From Bradyrhizobium tropiciagri (lineage in GTDB: Bacteria; Pseudomonadota; Alphaproteobacteria; Rhizobiales; Xanthobacteraceae), in contig NZ_JAFCKH010000018.1 of the NCBI RefSeq assembly GCF_018130505.1, positions 1 to 64,000 of the forward strand: DNA of 64,000 nt, read 5' to 3'. The translations under genes were made by a program, and so were the position numbers. The notes beneath the pieces were generated by a model. That model was not told where the DNA came from. It ran no database searches and saw nothing but the letters and a program-made list of their open reading frames with translations. How positions within the stretch are numbered: position 1 is the first letter of the stretch; the number at the start of each line of letters is the position of its first letter. Of the stretch, positions 1 to 8,686 are shown piece by piece.

Positions 1-145
1 CAAAATGCCAAATCCCTGCACTATGAAGTGTCGGCTATGTCCCCGAACACCCGTCGGTCATGTCCCCGGGCTGAACAGTAAGCCAGGCAATCCCCTACAT
101 ATTGACGATTTGCTGCGGTGCGCGAGACCGGCTTTCATGGGCGTC

Positions 146-559
146 ATGGGATCGAAATCGCGGGAGTACATGTTCGGCGGCACCGTTCGGCATTTGGCCG
201 AGCGGGCCACCGAGGCGCGCCGGGACGCTGACGGGCTGGCCTGTCAGGCTTGGAACGCCCGCATGCTAGGCTTCCAAGGACCTGCCCAGCCGTCACCAAC
301 GCTCGGCGACGCGCTCAATGCCGGCTACCGGTACCTCGAGGTAAAGTGCCTGGGCTGCGAGACCCATCAGACCGTTGCGCTCGATATCGTCAGGCGGCCG
401 AAGTGGACGCCGGTCCACGAACTCGAGCGCTACATGCGCTGTAAGGACTGCTCCCGCTAACAAGGCTATCCATTCAAGCGGAGTCATCTTATAGCGCTGC
501 GGACGACGAAGATTTCGACGATGAACCCGCCTTCTACGTGGTGGCTTGGCGAACGATGA
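146..559 (+). pseudogene. Zinc-ribbon small protein, copy 1, cut by a stop codon
   Basis: The reading frame from ATG 146 gives 104 residues with two CxxC pairs (KCLGC near the middle, RCKDC at the end), as in a small zinc ribbon. It stops at TAA 458-460, but the same frame stays open to TGA 557-559 and continues with GYPFKRSHLIALRTTKIS, which the second copy at 10122 encodes without that stop (CAA instead of TAA). I read the TAA as a nonsense mutation that removes about 33 residues. An upstream start at 5 is possible, but the second copy supports 146. Function is unknown; I know this type only from Bradyrhizobium-like genomes. Confidence 0.6.
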
Positions 560-639
560 CGTAACGCCCCCTCAGGAACATAATCTTGGTTCTTTGGATT
601 GCCTTTCTGATGTGACCGGCGGTGAAAGGGCAAGGCAAA

Positions 640-873
640 ATGCGCTACTTCTTCGACATAAGGGACACCAAAGGCCTTTACCCTGACGAGGAAGGGATTG
701 AGCTTCCGGATGAGCGCGCTGCCAAGGTCGAAGCCGCGCAAACGCTCGCCGGTCTGGCCAAGGATGCCGCAACAGAAGACGGTCGCTCAAACGTTTCGAT
801 TGAAGTTCGATCAGAAGAGGGCTGGCTATTTCACGCCGCGTTCGTCTTTCAAGAAGGCAACACAAAGCATTAG
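640..873 (+). CDS. DUF6894-like small protein
   Basis: This 77-residue protein begins MRYFFDIRDT and contains LYPDEEGIELPD, a pattern I recognise as the DUF6894 family of short cytosolic rhizobial proteins of unknown role. A GTG at 622 would add six residues, but family members start at MRYFF. The rest is a helical stretch rich in Ala and Glu and a C-terminal beta-like segment. It stands alone, followed at 956 by another small gene on the same strand. Confidence 0.75.
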   Translation: MRYFFDIRDTKGLYPDEEGIELPDERAAKVEAAQTLAGLAKDAATEDGRSNVSIEVRSEEGWLFHAAFVFQEGNTKH

Positions 874-955
874 CTGGCGTACTGTGGCTGCGGTCGCCGG
901 GGCTTCAACTGCCGTACTAGCCTATATCGTGAGGGCCACCTAAGCTGAGGTACGC

Positions 956-1114
956 ATGCGTAAACTCGACACCGCAGCGAGACGGGCGAGAGCCCGACTT
1001 TACCGGGCGATTGCCAACTTGAAGCCCGAAAGCATCTTGCCGCTCCCACGCAAGCCGCGCCGTCGCAAATCGAAAGATGAACAGCCACGTCCTGACGATC
1101 CACCGAAACAGTGA
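956..1114 (+). CDS. Small basic protein, function unknown
   Basis: An ORF of 52 residues begins MRKLDTAARRARARL and ends in a very basic Lys/Arg segment followed by an acidic-proline tail. Its stop is directly followed by a perfect GC-rich hairpin (1116-1132), which supports it as a real unit. The basic N-terminal half is predicted to be helical and could bind nucleic acid, but this is inference. No family recognised. Confidence 0.5.
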   Translation: MRKLDTAARRARARLYRAIANLKPESILPLPRKPRRRKSKDEQPRPDDPPKQ

Positions 1115-1115
1115 G

Positions 1116-1132
1116 GCCGCCAAGTTGGCGGC
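1116..1132 (+). terminator. Hairpin after the 956 gene
   Basis: GCCGCC, a 5-nt loop AAGTT, then GGCGGC form a perfect stem right after the stop codon, followed by a moderately T-rich stretch. The same theme (GCCGC-x-AGTT-x-GCGGC) recurs after genes at 6850 and 14773. Confidence 0.5.
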
Positions 1133-1173
1133 TTCACATTTGAACGGCCTCGCATATGCCATAACAAACGGCT

Positions 1174-1335
1174 GTGGAGCGGGATCGGGAAGAACTGGCA
1201 ATCAAGCGGCAACTGGCGCACTGCCGCCAGCTAGCGAAGCAGTTTGCCGATGGCCCGACCGCAGAGCACATCCGCGAACTCGAGGCGGAATTGCTGCGAC
1301 AACTGCGCACGCTGGAATCCCCGACGCAGAAGTAA
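1174..1335 (+). CDS. Small helical protein, Bradyrhizobium type
   Basis: A 53-residue ORF with a GTG start reads VERDREELAIKRQLAHC and then LAKQF, TAEHIRELEAELLRQL. In-frame TAA at 1162 forces the start to lie downstream, and GTG 1174 is the first candidate. It is an amphipathic, coiled-coil-like helix protein of a type I recognise as common in Bradyrhizobium, with no known role. A terminator-like hairpin overlaps its stop. Confidence 0.6.
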   Translation: MERDREELAIKRQLAHCRQLAKQFADGPTAEHIRELEAELLRQLRTLESPTQK

Positions 1336-1359
1336 GGCCGTCTGAGCTGGCGGCCTTTT
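1334..1359 (+). terminator. Rho-independent-like terminator
   Basis: GGCCG...CGGCC stem after the stop of the 1174 gene, followed by TTTT. Confidence 0.6.
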
Positions 1360-1392
1360 CATTGCGTCGGGCCAGCACCTGGCAAAAAAGAA

Positions 1393-1422
1393 GGCCCCAG
1401 CGAGGGGGTACACGCTGAGGCC
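1393..1422. repeat. GGCCCCAGC hairpin, relative of the module at 27342 and 34924
   Basis: GGCCCCAGCG and CGCTGAGGCC form an imperfect stem preceded by an A-rich run (AAAAAAG). The same stem sequence is seen at 23057 and in the two long modules. From here to about 1880 I see no gene I can support. Confidence 0.4.
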
Positions 1423-1883
1423 AAGGTTCAAAGGGAAGGAACGAGAAGGCTGCTCTCAGCCGATCAGAAGGGCGCTGACGCCAACTCCGCGTGCTTCGCC
1501 GCGCCATTTCGTCTGGCCTTTGCTGTTGAAATACGTCTTGGCTCACTTCTGGAGCTTGCGGAAAATCGCCTCATCGTCGGGCGGCGCCTCGCGCTCGTCC
1601 TGACCATCGCTACCGTAGCCGCCGGCGTCGTTCAGCATCAAAACATCATCCGCATGGGTTGAGTTTTGGTGCTATCATCAGCGGGGAAATGAATTGTCCG
1701 GCCAATCGGAGCCAATTTCATGGCGTAAGGACGAGGCGCCAAGCACATCGACACGCTTTTTGAATGTCGCACTCAACAGCGACGATTTCGAAACCGTCCA
1801 CAAGATCTGAGAGAAACCCGCAAGCTTATCGCAACAGCCAGCACACTGGCGGCCTAGGCTTCGATGCCGAAACACTGGTAGCC

Positions 1884-2087
1884 TTACCCTGCTAGTTCTC
1901 TGCGGATTCGGTCTCGGTGCTGAATGTGCAGAAGCTGACAGAAATAATAGTTTTCTAACAGCTTCTTCGCTTCAATTAGGCTGTGTCCGTGCCGGGCAAG
2001 ACGCTCAATTCGGTCCTCTTGCTCAGCAATGTGCCGCTCGCCTTCCGCTACATGCCGTTCGGCTTGTTCCAAATGGCAAAGTTGCAT
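1884..2087 (-). CDS. Small coiled-coil protein (AERHVAEGE type)
   Basis: Reading from ATG 2087 gives 67 residues: MQLCHLEQAERHVAEGERH, then a heptad-rich helix ending in LLHIQHRDRIRREL. I recognise the AERHVxEGExHI pattern as a common short Bradyrhizobium protein of unknown function. A GTG at 2120 would add 11 residues, but family members begin close to the LEQAERH segment. It lies downstream of the 2225-2413 gene on the same strand with a gap of about 140 bases, so the two may be cotranscribed. Confidence 0.6.
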   Translation of the reverse strand: MQLCHLEQAERHVAEGERHIAEQEDRIERLARHGHSLIEAKKLLENYYFCQLLHIQHRDRIRRELAG

Positions 2088-2224
2088 TTCCCGATTCGCA
2101 GGTTGACCGTAGTAGGACACGGCAGGTCCCTTCCTAAAGGCAAAAGCACGCCGGTCTCAGCCACCGATGATCGAGGCCGACTTACCAGACCCGACTTACC
2201 TGACAGCGGGTCAAACGAGCAGCC

Positions 2225-2413
2225 TTACCTACGGGCCAAAGCCGCTTCGGTCCGGGCGCGTTCTGCTGCTTGATCTGCCAGCCGGTCACACTCGACAGCG
2301 ATGCGTAGCATCCGCTGCTTTGATTCTTCGTCCCAGAACGTTTCGGCTTTAGTGCGGGTTTCCTCGGCACGCTCTCGCCAGTGTCTCGGATCGTTGAAGT
2401 ATGTATCACTCAT
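2225..2413 (-). CDS. Small helical protein (DPRHWRERAEE type)
   Basis: A 62-residue protein beginning MSDTYFNDPRHWRERAEE. The pattern NDPxHWRxRAExxR...MLRIAxExxRLAxxA is widespread in Bradyrhizobium. It is all helix and probably cytosolic, with no known function. The ATG at 2413 fits the family start, although the frame is open a little further upstream. Confidence 0.65.
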   Translation of the reverse strand: MSDTYFNDPRHWRERAEETRTKAETFWDEESKQRMLRIAVECDRLADQAAERARTEAALARR

Positions 2414-2537
2414 CTCTGACCCAGTCCCGTTAACCCAATTCAGCAACATGAATCAGCCGGGCTTCGTTCCTAGCCATGCCGTCGGTGTCGTGTACTATTG
2501 GACCCACGTACGCGCGTTTAGCAGTTGCTGAAAAGTG

Positions 2538-2766
2538 TTAGTTTGGCGGACAAAGCAAGCTCCTGATCCAGCCGGCGGCCGTTCCTGCTTTCATGGCATC
2601 GGGCTGGAAGGTCGCTATCCAGCGGTCTGACTGCCATAACTCGATCGAATTGGGATCGACCAAGGCTAGGCCTGTTCCTTGGCCTCACTCTCGTTGGTGC
2701 ATGATAGGTCGTACGCTGTCTGATGCGGCCGTCTTCACCGATGACATAGGCCTGATATTGACGCAT
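2538..2766 (-). pseudogene. Frameshifted small protein (MRQYQAYVIGEDG type)
   Basis: The start MRQYQAYVIGEDGRI matches a common short rhizobial protein. The frame then shifts: DLSCTNESEAKEQA is in a second frame and ALVDPNSIELWQSDRWIATF in a third, and together they make the expected product of about 60-70 residues. At least two indels are needed, so this copy is dead unless the sequence has errors. Function of the family is unknown. Confidence 0.6.
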
Positions 2767-2958
2767 TTGGCCACCTCCTGGCGCCGTAACAAAAGCGATG
2801 CCCATTAGGCTCTCAATTCTGTTCCAGGCAAGGATCTTCGTCACCTAGCAGAGCGTCCCTACCGGGAGCACTCGCGCAGGGCTCTTCCTAGATAGGACAA
2901 CCACGCTGCCGCTCTTATGCAAATGCGGGAACGCGAAGTGTTGGCACAAACTGCATCC

Positions 2959-3065
2959 ATGTTCGAGTTCGACCACCTGGACGGCGTTGAGTGCAGCTTC
3001 GTAGGCTTGGCGGCGGTCTCTTCGTGGCGCTCGTTGTCGGCATTAGCGCTCTTCTGATTGGTTGA
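2959..3065 (+). pseudogene. Small membrane protein, frameshifted relative of 11355-11456
   Basis: ATG 2959 starts MFEFDHLDGVECSFVGLAA, which matches the intact 33-residue protein at 11355 (MFKLDHLDDVEWSLIGFAL). A one-base shift is then needed to continue with LFVALVVGISALLIG, the membrane segment. A half copy of the GCATTTGCATA box lies just upstream at 2915-2926 in reverse. Confidence 0.5.
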
Positions 3066-3144
3066 GCACGCTTTCGAGCCTTCCAACGAAACTTGGCCTC
3101 AGTGTTACACCCTGTCCTTTAGTTAGCCTTGTGAGAATCCAGTT

Positions 3145-3354
3145 ATGTCCGCACCTCCGGTTAGGCCATGGTCTGAAGTCGAAGACCGACAAATCATCGA
3201 ACTGACCAGCGAAGGGAAAAACGCCGCTGAAGTCGCAAAAGCGTTAGGTAGATCGCACGAAGGCGTGAGACAGCGCCTCCGAGGGATAACCCTGCGACGA
3301 AAGGTCAAGCTGATCCGCCGGAAGTATCCGGACTCAAGCTCTCCATTGACCTGA
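3145..3354 (+). CDS. Small DNA-binding-like (SANT/HTH) protein
   Basis: 69 residues: MSAPPVRPWSEVEDRQIIEL, then EGKNAAEVAKALGRSHEGVR and a basic tail. The W-x9-I-x-L-x8-A-x2-A-x3-G-x-S spacing resembles a Myb/SANT-like helix-turn-helix that reads a target through the last helix. A longer protein with the same layout is at 52091. The role is probably regulatory, but this is inference from fold alone. The region 3355-3634 holds nothing I can support. Confidence 0.6.
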   Translation: MSAPPVRPWSEVEDRQIIELTSEGKNAAEVAKALGRSHEGVRQRLRGITLRRKVKLIRRKYPDSSSPLT

Positions 3355-3634
3355 CAGTAGTCGTCGCTCACCGGAGGAAGAAGACCACTCTTAGATTTTT
3401 CTGTTCCTCTTATCGTTTAGTGTCAAGTTTGTCGGATTGTTTCTGATCAAGCCGCGCTCGCCGATCTGAATCCTCGTGCTGCATACGCCTCGTGTCGTCG
3501 CGCGAGATCTCTCCATTCTTTGCGGGCTCGCCGGCATTCTTAATCTTAGCCATCGGTCTGCTCCATCTTGGGATGACCATCCGCACCCAACCTAAGCCGG
3601 TGATCGTACGTTCCTAATAGTCGAAGAATGTGAT

Positions 3635-3841
3635 TCAATGAACTGCTGGCGCAGGTATCGTGCCGATCAAGCGCGCATTCTCATCGCGCACTGAGACGCC
3701 GTGTCCCGTCTCCTGAGCGATCTTCTGGGCGGCTCTCAAAGCGGCTGCCTCATCCGCGTATTCGAGAATAATGACGCTGCCTTTTCCAGAGAATGCGGCA
3801 GCGTTCAAAATTGTAAGAATGATCAACGGCGTTCTGTTCAC
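3635..3841 (-). CDS. Small protein of unknown function (ILEYADEAAALRAA type)
   Basis: A 68-residue frame whose core VIILEYADEAAALRAAQKIA and VSVRDENARLIGTI resembles short rhizobial proteins with a beta-alpha-beta fold. The N-terminal 20 residues are hydrophobic and may come from a wrong start; GTG 3778 near GSVIILEYADE is an alternative. No partner genes are nearby. Confidence 0.5.
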   Translation of the reverse strand: MNRTPLIILTILNAAAFSGKGSVIILEYADEAAALRAAQKIAQETGHGVSVRDENARLIGTIPAPAVH

Positions 3842-4040
3842 GCTCAGCGCCCCTCCGAGGATCTCTCTTTCCTAAGTCTTCTTGCTCGCCCCGCATTTAG
3901 ATAGGTTAAGCGCAACTCCGTAACGCCAATAGGAACGACGGCACGAGCAGGCATTTGACTAGCGTGCGTTATCCCTACGCGCTTCCTTCCTTTGGAAACT
4001 CGGCTCCAGCCCACAGCTGGGGCCGCTTTTCCAGGTGAAT

Positions 4041-4425
4041 CTAGACACTCTGCCAAGAGCCGCCGCCATAGCGACGGCCTCGATCACGGTAGCGCTCGCG
4101 TTCCGGCGGCGGGCCGGCGGGCTGGACGTAGTGAATGCACATCAAGCCGAAGCCGTCGGCGCCATGCGAGCTCCAATCGTGGTTCGGCCCGAGGTCGAGT
4201 TTCCAGTCATCGTTCGAGCGCTTTTCGTGATACCAGCCCAGCGCGTCACGCCCGGCTTCCGTGGTGTCAGCGTTGAAGCGAATGCGCGGGAAGTGCCGCC
4301 GGGCCGTCTCAATCCGCGCAGAGGCTGCGCCGGCGCTCTGGTTCGGTACCACCAGCACGTCAAAGCCGGCTTCGCCAAGCGCCGCTTGGCCGGCATCGAC
4401 GTAGATGGCAACGCGCGCGATATTG
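4041..4425 (-). pseudogene. Phage terminase large-subunit C-terminal fragment
   Basis: Reading the minus strand from about 4425 gives VAIYVDAGQAALGEAGFDVL, VVPNQSAGAASARIETAR and later LGPNHDWSSHGADGFGLM. The VVPN...HDWSSHxADA layout is that of the nuclease-end of large terminases, which cut and package phage DNA. Only the C-terminal quarter is left, with no start codon and no portal or capsid genes nearby. Its upstream end abuts the integrase fragment on the other strand. Confidence 0.6.
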
Positions 4426-4437
4426 AGCGTGAGCTAC

Positions 4438-4640
4438 GATCGCTGAGCCTCGGCAACGCGTTCAAGGATGCCTGCGTCACCGCCGGCATTCTCGACAAAT
4501 CGGCCCACGGCCTGCGCAAGGCGGCCGCTACGCGCGCTGCTGACAATGGCGCGATTGCGCACGAGCTGATGGCTATCTTTGGCTGGAAGGACATCAAAGA
4601 GGCCGAAATTTACACCAAGGCGGCGGACCGCAAGCGGCTT
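4438..4640 (+). pseudogene. Tyrosine recombinase (phage integrase) C-terminal fragment
   Basis: The segment LGNAFKDACVTAGI, HGLRKAAATRAADNGA, MAIFGWKDIKEAEIYTKAAD carries the catalytic-domain boxes of a tyrosine recombinase: the H-x-L-R-K box II and the tyrosine nucleophile in IYTKAADRKR. The upstream catalytic domain is missing and the frame runs into unrelated sequence on both sides. With the terminase piece it marks an old prophage. Confidence 0.7.
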
Positions 4641-4954
4641 CGCTTCAGTTCATCCTCGGTGAACGACTTTCGGATCATCGGAAACCCGTCGCGGCGACGC
4701 TTTCGGCCAGACAACTGCAAAACTTTTAGTCCGGGACGAAGACGCGTAGCGCGTTCGGCGAATTCGTGACCGTCCATCCCCGGCACGTTGATGTCGGTAA
4801 TCAGGATCGAAATCTCGTCGTCACGGGCCAGCTTATCTAAACCATCGGCCCCACTTCTTGCGGCGATAACCTTGCATCCAATATCTTCCAGCATGCTCAC
4901 GAGCACAAAGAGCACTTCAGGATCGTCATCAACAACAAGAACTGTGTGGCTCAT
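4610..4954 (-). CDS. Single-domain response regulator (CheY-like)
   Basis: 114 residues from ATG 4954: MSHTVLVVDDDPEVL contains the acidic pocket (DDD), ITDINVPGMDG the phosphoacceptor Asp, and a Ser/Lys end (LQLSG, RKSFT). There is no output domain, so it would act by protein contact after phosphorylation by an unlinked kinase. The last residues overlap the integrase fragment on the other strand, and the C-terminal 20 residues look altered compared with related proteins, which usually have an RKPFT motif. Confidence 0.7.
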   Translation of the reverse strand: MSHTVLVVDDDPEVLFVLVSMLEDIGCKVIAARSGADGLDKLARDDEISILITDINVPGMDGHEFAERATRLRPGLKVLQLSGRKRRRDGFPMIRKSFTEDELKRSRLRSAALV

Positions 4955-5033
4955 GGCAGGACCACTGTCTTTGATAATCCAAGGTTTTCCAGAGGTTCCC
5001 CCGATAGCCGGCATTCGGCTTCGTAGATCGGAT

Positions 5034-5115
5034 TATGTTGAGTCCTGCGGGACGCAGCCACTCGGCCATGCCCGCTTCAGCTTGGCGCGCTAGCTTCAGC
5101 AGTGCTGCTTCTCGA
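5034..5115 (-). pseudogene. Fragment of the 24240-type small protein
   Basis: EAALLKLARQAEAGMAEWL followed by RPAGL matches the C-terminal half of the intact protein at 24240 (EALLKRARQAETGAHLTEWL). The N-terminal half is absent in any frame. Confidence 0.45.
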
Positions 5116-5434
5116 TACTTGGAGCGAGGACGCCTCCCACGCGCGAATCGAGCGCCGCTGCGACCTGCAGGCAGTCGCGAGGTCCCGCCCCCACTCGAAC
5201 GGCCTCAGCAGCGTAATGCAGAGATCCATGCTGGCCTCCCCATTTGGTCACCAACCCCGCGGTCGCAGACACGCTTCCGCGCCCGTCTCGCGCGATGGTG
5301 CTCGCGCTGATGGTGATCTGGGCGATAGGGACTGGGTGGCTGGCTATTTGCTGGCGCGCGATGTGCGTTCGGTCATGACCAGCCTTGTATCGATTGCCAG
5401 AGCGGCGCGCGGCTTAAACTAATCGACCTAGCGC

Positions 5435-5513
5435 CTAGAGCGCGCTCGCCGGATCTCGCGCCTTGACCACGCGGTAGCCGAGCTCGGTGAGCATCGCTTT
5501 GCATGATGGCTTG
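5435..5513 (-). pseudogene. Possible receiver-domain fragment
   Basis: MLTELGYRVVKARDPASAL and a stop resemble the first helix and second strand of a response-regulator receiver domain. It is too short to be sure. The rest of 5116-5768 shows nothing I can assign. Confidence 0.3.
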
Positions 5514-5768
5514 TAGTTCCTCACCCCAAAGCTCTGTTAGAGCAACGCCTGCTCTTGGAAGCGAAGATTGCTTGCACACACCGGCCTTCCGGTTGAAGCA
5601 ATGCCGCAGAGGTAGGGTCCAGTGAGCCAACAAACTTCGTGAAGTTTTTCAGACGGCCGGAGGGACGCGACCGCTTCACTTTCTTGCAAAGTTCCCGGGC
5701 ACCCGTTCAGGCCGACACTGTCCTTACTGCTCGACGCCTTAGAGATCGTTCTGAACCAAAAGCCGTCC

Positions 5769-6582
5769 TCAGCGCGCTCTACGACCTCGCACCGAACTAA
5801 CAATTTCCGCTGCCGCGTCCTGAAGTTCTTCGAGATGCCGGGCGGCGAAGCTCTCCACCGAAAAGGCGGTCTTGAGCCAGACAATGTTGATCGAGCCCAG
5901 AACGCGCGCGCCACCGCGCAGGGAACAGCAATTGAGATCAAGCCGTCCGCGTGCGGCGGCTTGCCATACCAGCGGCCAACATGGGTGGGGTCGCGCGTTG
6001 CGTAACCGCGTGCCCGCACTTCCGCGAGAATCGTATTCAGACGCGCGGGCTCTCGCGCCAGACGATCTTCGGCCTTGTTCGAAGTCCGCAGCATCTCGAC
6101 GATTTCCGGCCGCTCCTTTGCCGGACAATAGGCCAGATAGGCTCGTCCAACACCGGTTAACAACCAGTTCACCTGCAGACCGACCCTCTCCTCATGCTAC
6201 AGGATCGGGCTGCGCGCACGGGTGGTCTCACGGATTTCCATGTGGTCTCCTGCCGACACCATGAGATCCGACGGCCACGAAACGCGCCGACACAGCCGCT
6301 CGAGCACCGGAGCGGCGGCTTCCGCGATCCGATCGCGACGCTCTCGGCGAGATGGCGCGCGCGAAAGCGTCGCGCCGATGCGGTAACGCCCATCCGCAAG
6401 CCGGGTGACCACGCCGGACCGTGCCAGCGTGTGAAGGATGCGGAGTAGGCTTGGTTTGGAGATACCAGTGAAGACGTAGAGCTGCTGCAGCGAGGAATCG
6501 GCTGCATCTGCAAAGCCTGAAGGACGCGAAGGCCCCGCTCCAGGCTCTCGATGATTTTCGGACCGGTCACCGCGCTCTCCAT
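5769..6582 (-). pseudogene. IclR-family regulator, broken by several frameshifts
   Basis: Pieces in different frames line up as an IclR protein: ESLERGLRVLQALQ (start), LYVFTGISKPSLLRILHTLA (winged helix), MNWLLTGVGRAYLAYCPAKE and RGYATRDP (effector domain), then HLEELQDAAAEIVSS at the end. IclR proteins are dimeric repressors or activators of catabolic genes. At least three frameshifts are needed, so it is a pseudogene. A short membrane-protein tail (IAGYVWIALVMLIAISTFLT, plus strand 6600-6659) lies just upstream and might be left from its former target. Confidence 0.7.
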
Positions 6583-6849
6583 TCCACAGGGTGGAACCAT
6601 TGCCGGCTATGTCTGGATCGCGCTTGTGATGCTGATCGCCATCAGCACTTTCTTGACGTAGAACCAATCGGCATCAGAAGAGTAAGCCGCCTGGCGACGA
6701 ATGGCTCCGCCCCGGCTTGCAGCCGCTTCTTAGCAACCTTATCGAGGCTCCCCCGTATTCCCCTCGCTGGAGGATTGCGATTTCCAGCTTGAGTGCCAGC
6801 GCCGCCAAGTCTTATACAGCTTGGTCGCGCTGTGCTCTCGAACGGCAGA

Positions 6850-6873
6850 AAGGCCGCTTCAGTTAGCGGCCTC
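6850..6873 (-). terminator. Terminator of the 6875-7677 gene
   Basis: GGCCGC-8 nt-GCGGCC stem just past the stop codon, read on the minus strand into CTTTCT. Confidence 0.6.
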
Positions 6874-6874
6874 T

Positions 6875-7677
6875 TTAATCGTCTTCCCACTCGAGCTCGC
6901 AGACGATCCCAGCCTCCACGCTCGTTTCGACTGTGAAATATTTCGCGTGCTCGGCGAGAAGTCGTTGTGCCGTCTCCTCAGCTTCCTTTTTCGAATTGCA
7001 CTGCTCGTGGACCATCTTGGTGATCTCGCCGCCGCTGCGTCCGATGTCCCACCGTGTCAATTCGACGCAGGCGTACCAGGTGCCGGCGCCCGTCCGATAC
7101 CGAGTCAGAATCTCCCGGCGACGGTCCGCGGCTTCGGCAATGCCCCGCCACACCGGATCGTCAAAATCCTCCTTTGCACGTCTGCGGGCCTCGAATGCTA
7201 TTCCCTTCAGGGTGATCTCTGTCTGCGGCTCAATCTTCCAGTCGATCCGCCAAACGCGATCCTGGATCTCGCGCATCGCATCCTTGGCTTCGTAGGTGAC
7301 CTTCGGCGAGTCGGTTGAATTCCCTGCGCTCGTTGAACGACCGCGGCTGCAATTCGCTTCCGCTTCCAAATGTCGTCGGCGATGATTTGCAGCTGCTCCT
7401 CGGAGATCTTCCACCAGTTTTCCCGCTCCCACTTTTCGCGGTTCAGCTTCGCTGAAATGCCAACATCCTTGCTTTCCGGCCGCTTCAAGGCTTGCTCGAG
7501 CGCCTCGGCCGTCTCTATTGCGACGAATGCCGATGCGATCAGATCGTTGTGTATTTTGCCCTGGCCGTCGAAGGTGAGGAAAGTGCCGTCCGCCCTCGCA
7601 ATGCGAACCGGCTTGCCGTGGTCGAGCTCGATGATGACGTCGGTGACCTTCTGCTTCGTGCCGGCGTATTGAGGCAT
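6875..7677 (-). pseudogene. Conserved hypothetical protein split by one frameshift
   Basis: Two overlapping frames join into one protein of about 265 residues. The first (from ATG 7677) begins MPQYAGTKQKVTDVIIELDH and runs to WKRKRIAAAVVQRAQGI near 7330; the second continues with TDSPKVTYEAKDAMREIQD and ends VCELEWEDD. The terminator and the lack of decay elsewhere suggest a recent indel or sequence error around 7310-7330. It is charged, without membrane segments, and of unknown function. Confidence 0.6.
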
Positions 7678-7884
7678 GGCATCACGACCATGGAAGCCGT
7701 TGCATCAGCTGCTGACTGATCCGATACACGCCATCGTCGGCAAAGAGATAAAAACGAACTGATAAAGCCATGGCGGCCCGGCTCCGGTACGATCTTGCTG
7801 GCGCAATTTCCATCAGAGCTGAGCATCCGACAAGCTCAGAGACGTCGGAATTTTCCGACACGGATCGGGGTGTTGTGCAAATCG

Positions 7885-8103
7885 TCACCAATCAGCCCTC
7901 AGGCAATATCGATGCTTTAAATGGCTGATCGTTCTGCTGACAGCGTACTGAATGCGCTCAGGGTCGGCGCCGTCTCGCGTCGTAACGGCCAGAGACCACT
8001 CGTCATTCAAGGGGAAGACTTCGACATGAGCAGCGTACTCACCTCCCGGAAAGCTACGTATTTCCCTTAAGGCGATCAGTTCCAAATCCCTCGCACTGAT
8101 CAT
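7885..8103 (-). CDS. Small protein, function unknown
   Basis: 72 residues from ATG 8103: MISARDLELIALREIRSFPG, then EVFPLNDEWSLAVTTRDG and a final helix. The beta-strand pattern with conserved W resembles short stress-cluster proteins in rhizobia. It is the last member of the minus-strand run that begins with hsp20 at 9545, 77 bases after 8181. 7678-7884 holds no gene I can support. Confidence 0.55.
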   Translation of the reverse strand: MISARDLELIALREIRSFPGGEYAAHVEVFPLNDEWSLAVTTRDGADPERIQYAVSRTISHLKHRYCLRADW

Positions 8104-8180
8104 CGTTTTGAACACCGGAGTGCTCCTAACTCCTCCTGAAAGAGTGCAAGGCTGCCTGCCTTGCACTCGATAGGTCGCTA

Positions 8181-8354
8181 TCAGGCCGCCTGCTTTTCTT
8201 GACTTCTAAGCGAATCGAGAAGCCTCTTCTCTTGTTCGATCCTGCTCCGGAAGCGTTCGCGCTCTTCGCTGGAATTCGCAGTACCGAGCAAGAACTGGTA
8301 GTGTCCGATAATTTTTTCGCTGCTCCGGACCAGAAAATCGCGAACATCACTCAT
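8181..8354 (-). CDS. Small helical protein, second of a related pair
   Basis: 57 residues, MSDVRDFLVRSSEKIIGHYQ and then LL, ERERFRSRIEQEKRLLDSL. Its start overlaps the end of the preceding gene (8347) by 8 bases, which indicates translational coupling. The pattern I-x2-Y-x2-LL-x-T...ER-x-F...R-x-E-x-E...LD-x-L is shared with that preceding protein, so the two look like diverged tandem copies. Function unknown. Confidence 0.6.
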   Translation of the reverse strand: MSDVRDFLVRSSEKIIGHYQFLLGTANSSEERERFRSRIEQEKRLLDSLRSQEKQAA

Positions 8355-8676
8355 GGGCGTGCTCCCGCACCGAGGTGATGGGTACCGCTTGTCTCGTCGG
8401 CTCCAGTAAGGGCGAGATCGCGATTCCGGCCCTAACGAGGCCATCGAGCGCGATCCTCTCTTCCTCAAGCCGCGTCTCGATGAAGCGGCGCTCAACCTCC
8501 GTCAGTTTGGTTTCGAGCAAACGACGATACCGGCGGATATTGCCCCGGTGCGCGCGCAGTCGCGCTAGCTGCTCGTCCGTGCTTACGGCCGGCCCTGCCG
8601 CCGACTGACTGACACGGCTCGACCAGCGACGTTCGATTTTATCGATTGTGTGTTTTGGCAACCGGATATCATCCAT
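8347..8676 (-). CDS. Helical protein of the hsp20 cluster
   Basis: 109 residues from ATG 8676, preceded by a strong GAGGAGG site: MDDIRLPKHTIDKIERRWSS, then a helix pair IRRYRRLLETKLTEVERRF and LEEERIALDGL. It belongs to the same minus-strand unit as hsp20 (10-base gap to 8687). No domain of known function; the same helical motif recurs in the next gene. Confidence 0.6.
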   Translation of the reverse strand: MDDIRLPKHTIDKIERRWSSRVSQSAAGPAVSTDEQLARLRAHRGNIRRYRRLLETKLTEVERRFIETRLEEERIALDGLVRAGIAISPLLEPTRQAVPITSVREHAHE

Positions 8677-8686
8677 GCGGGCCTCC

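Noticed and set aside
4142-4597. Long overlapping minus-strand frame of 151 residues
   Set aside because: It is an antisense shadow of the integrase and terminase pieces.
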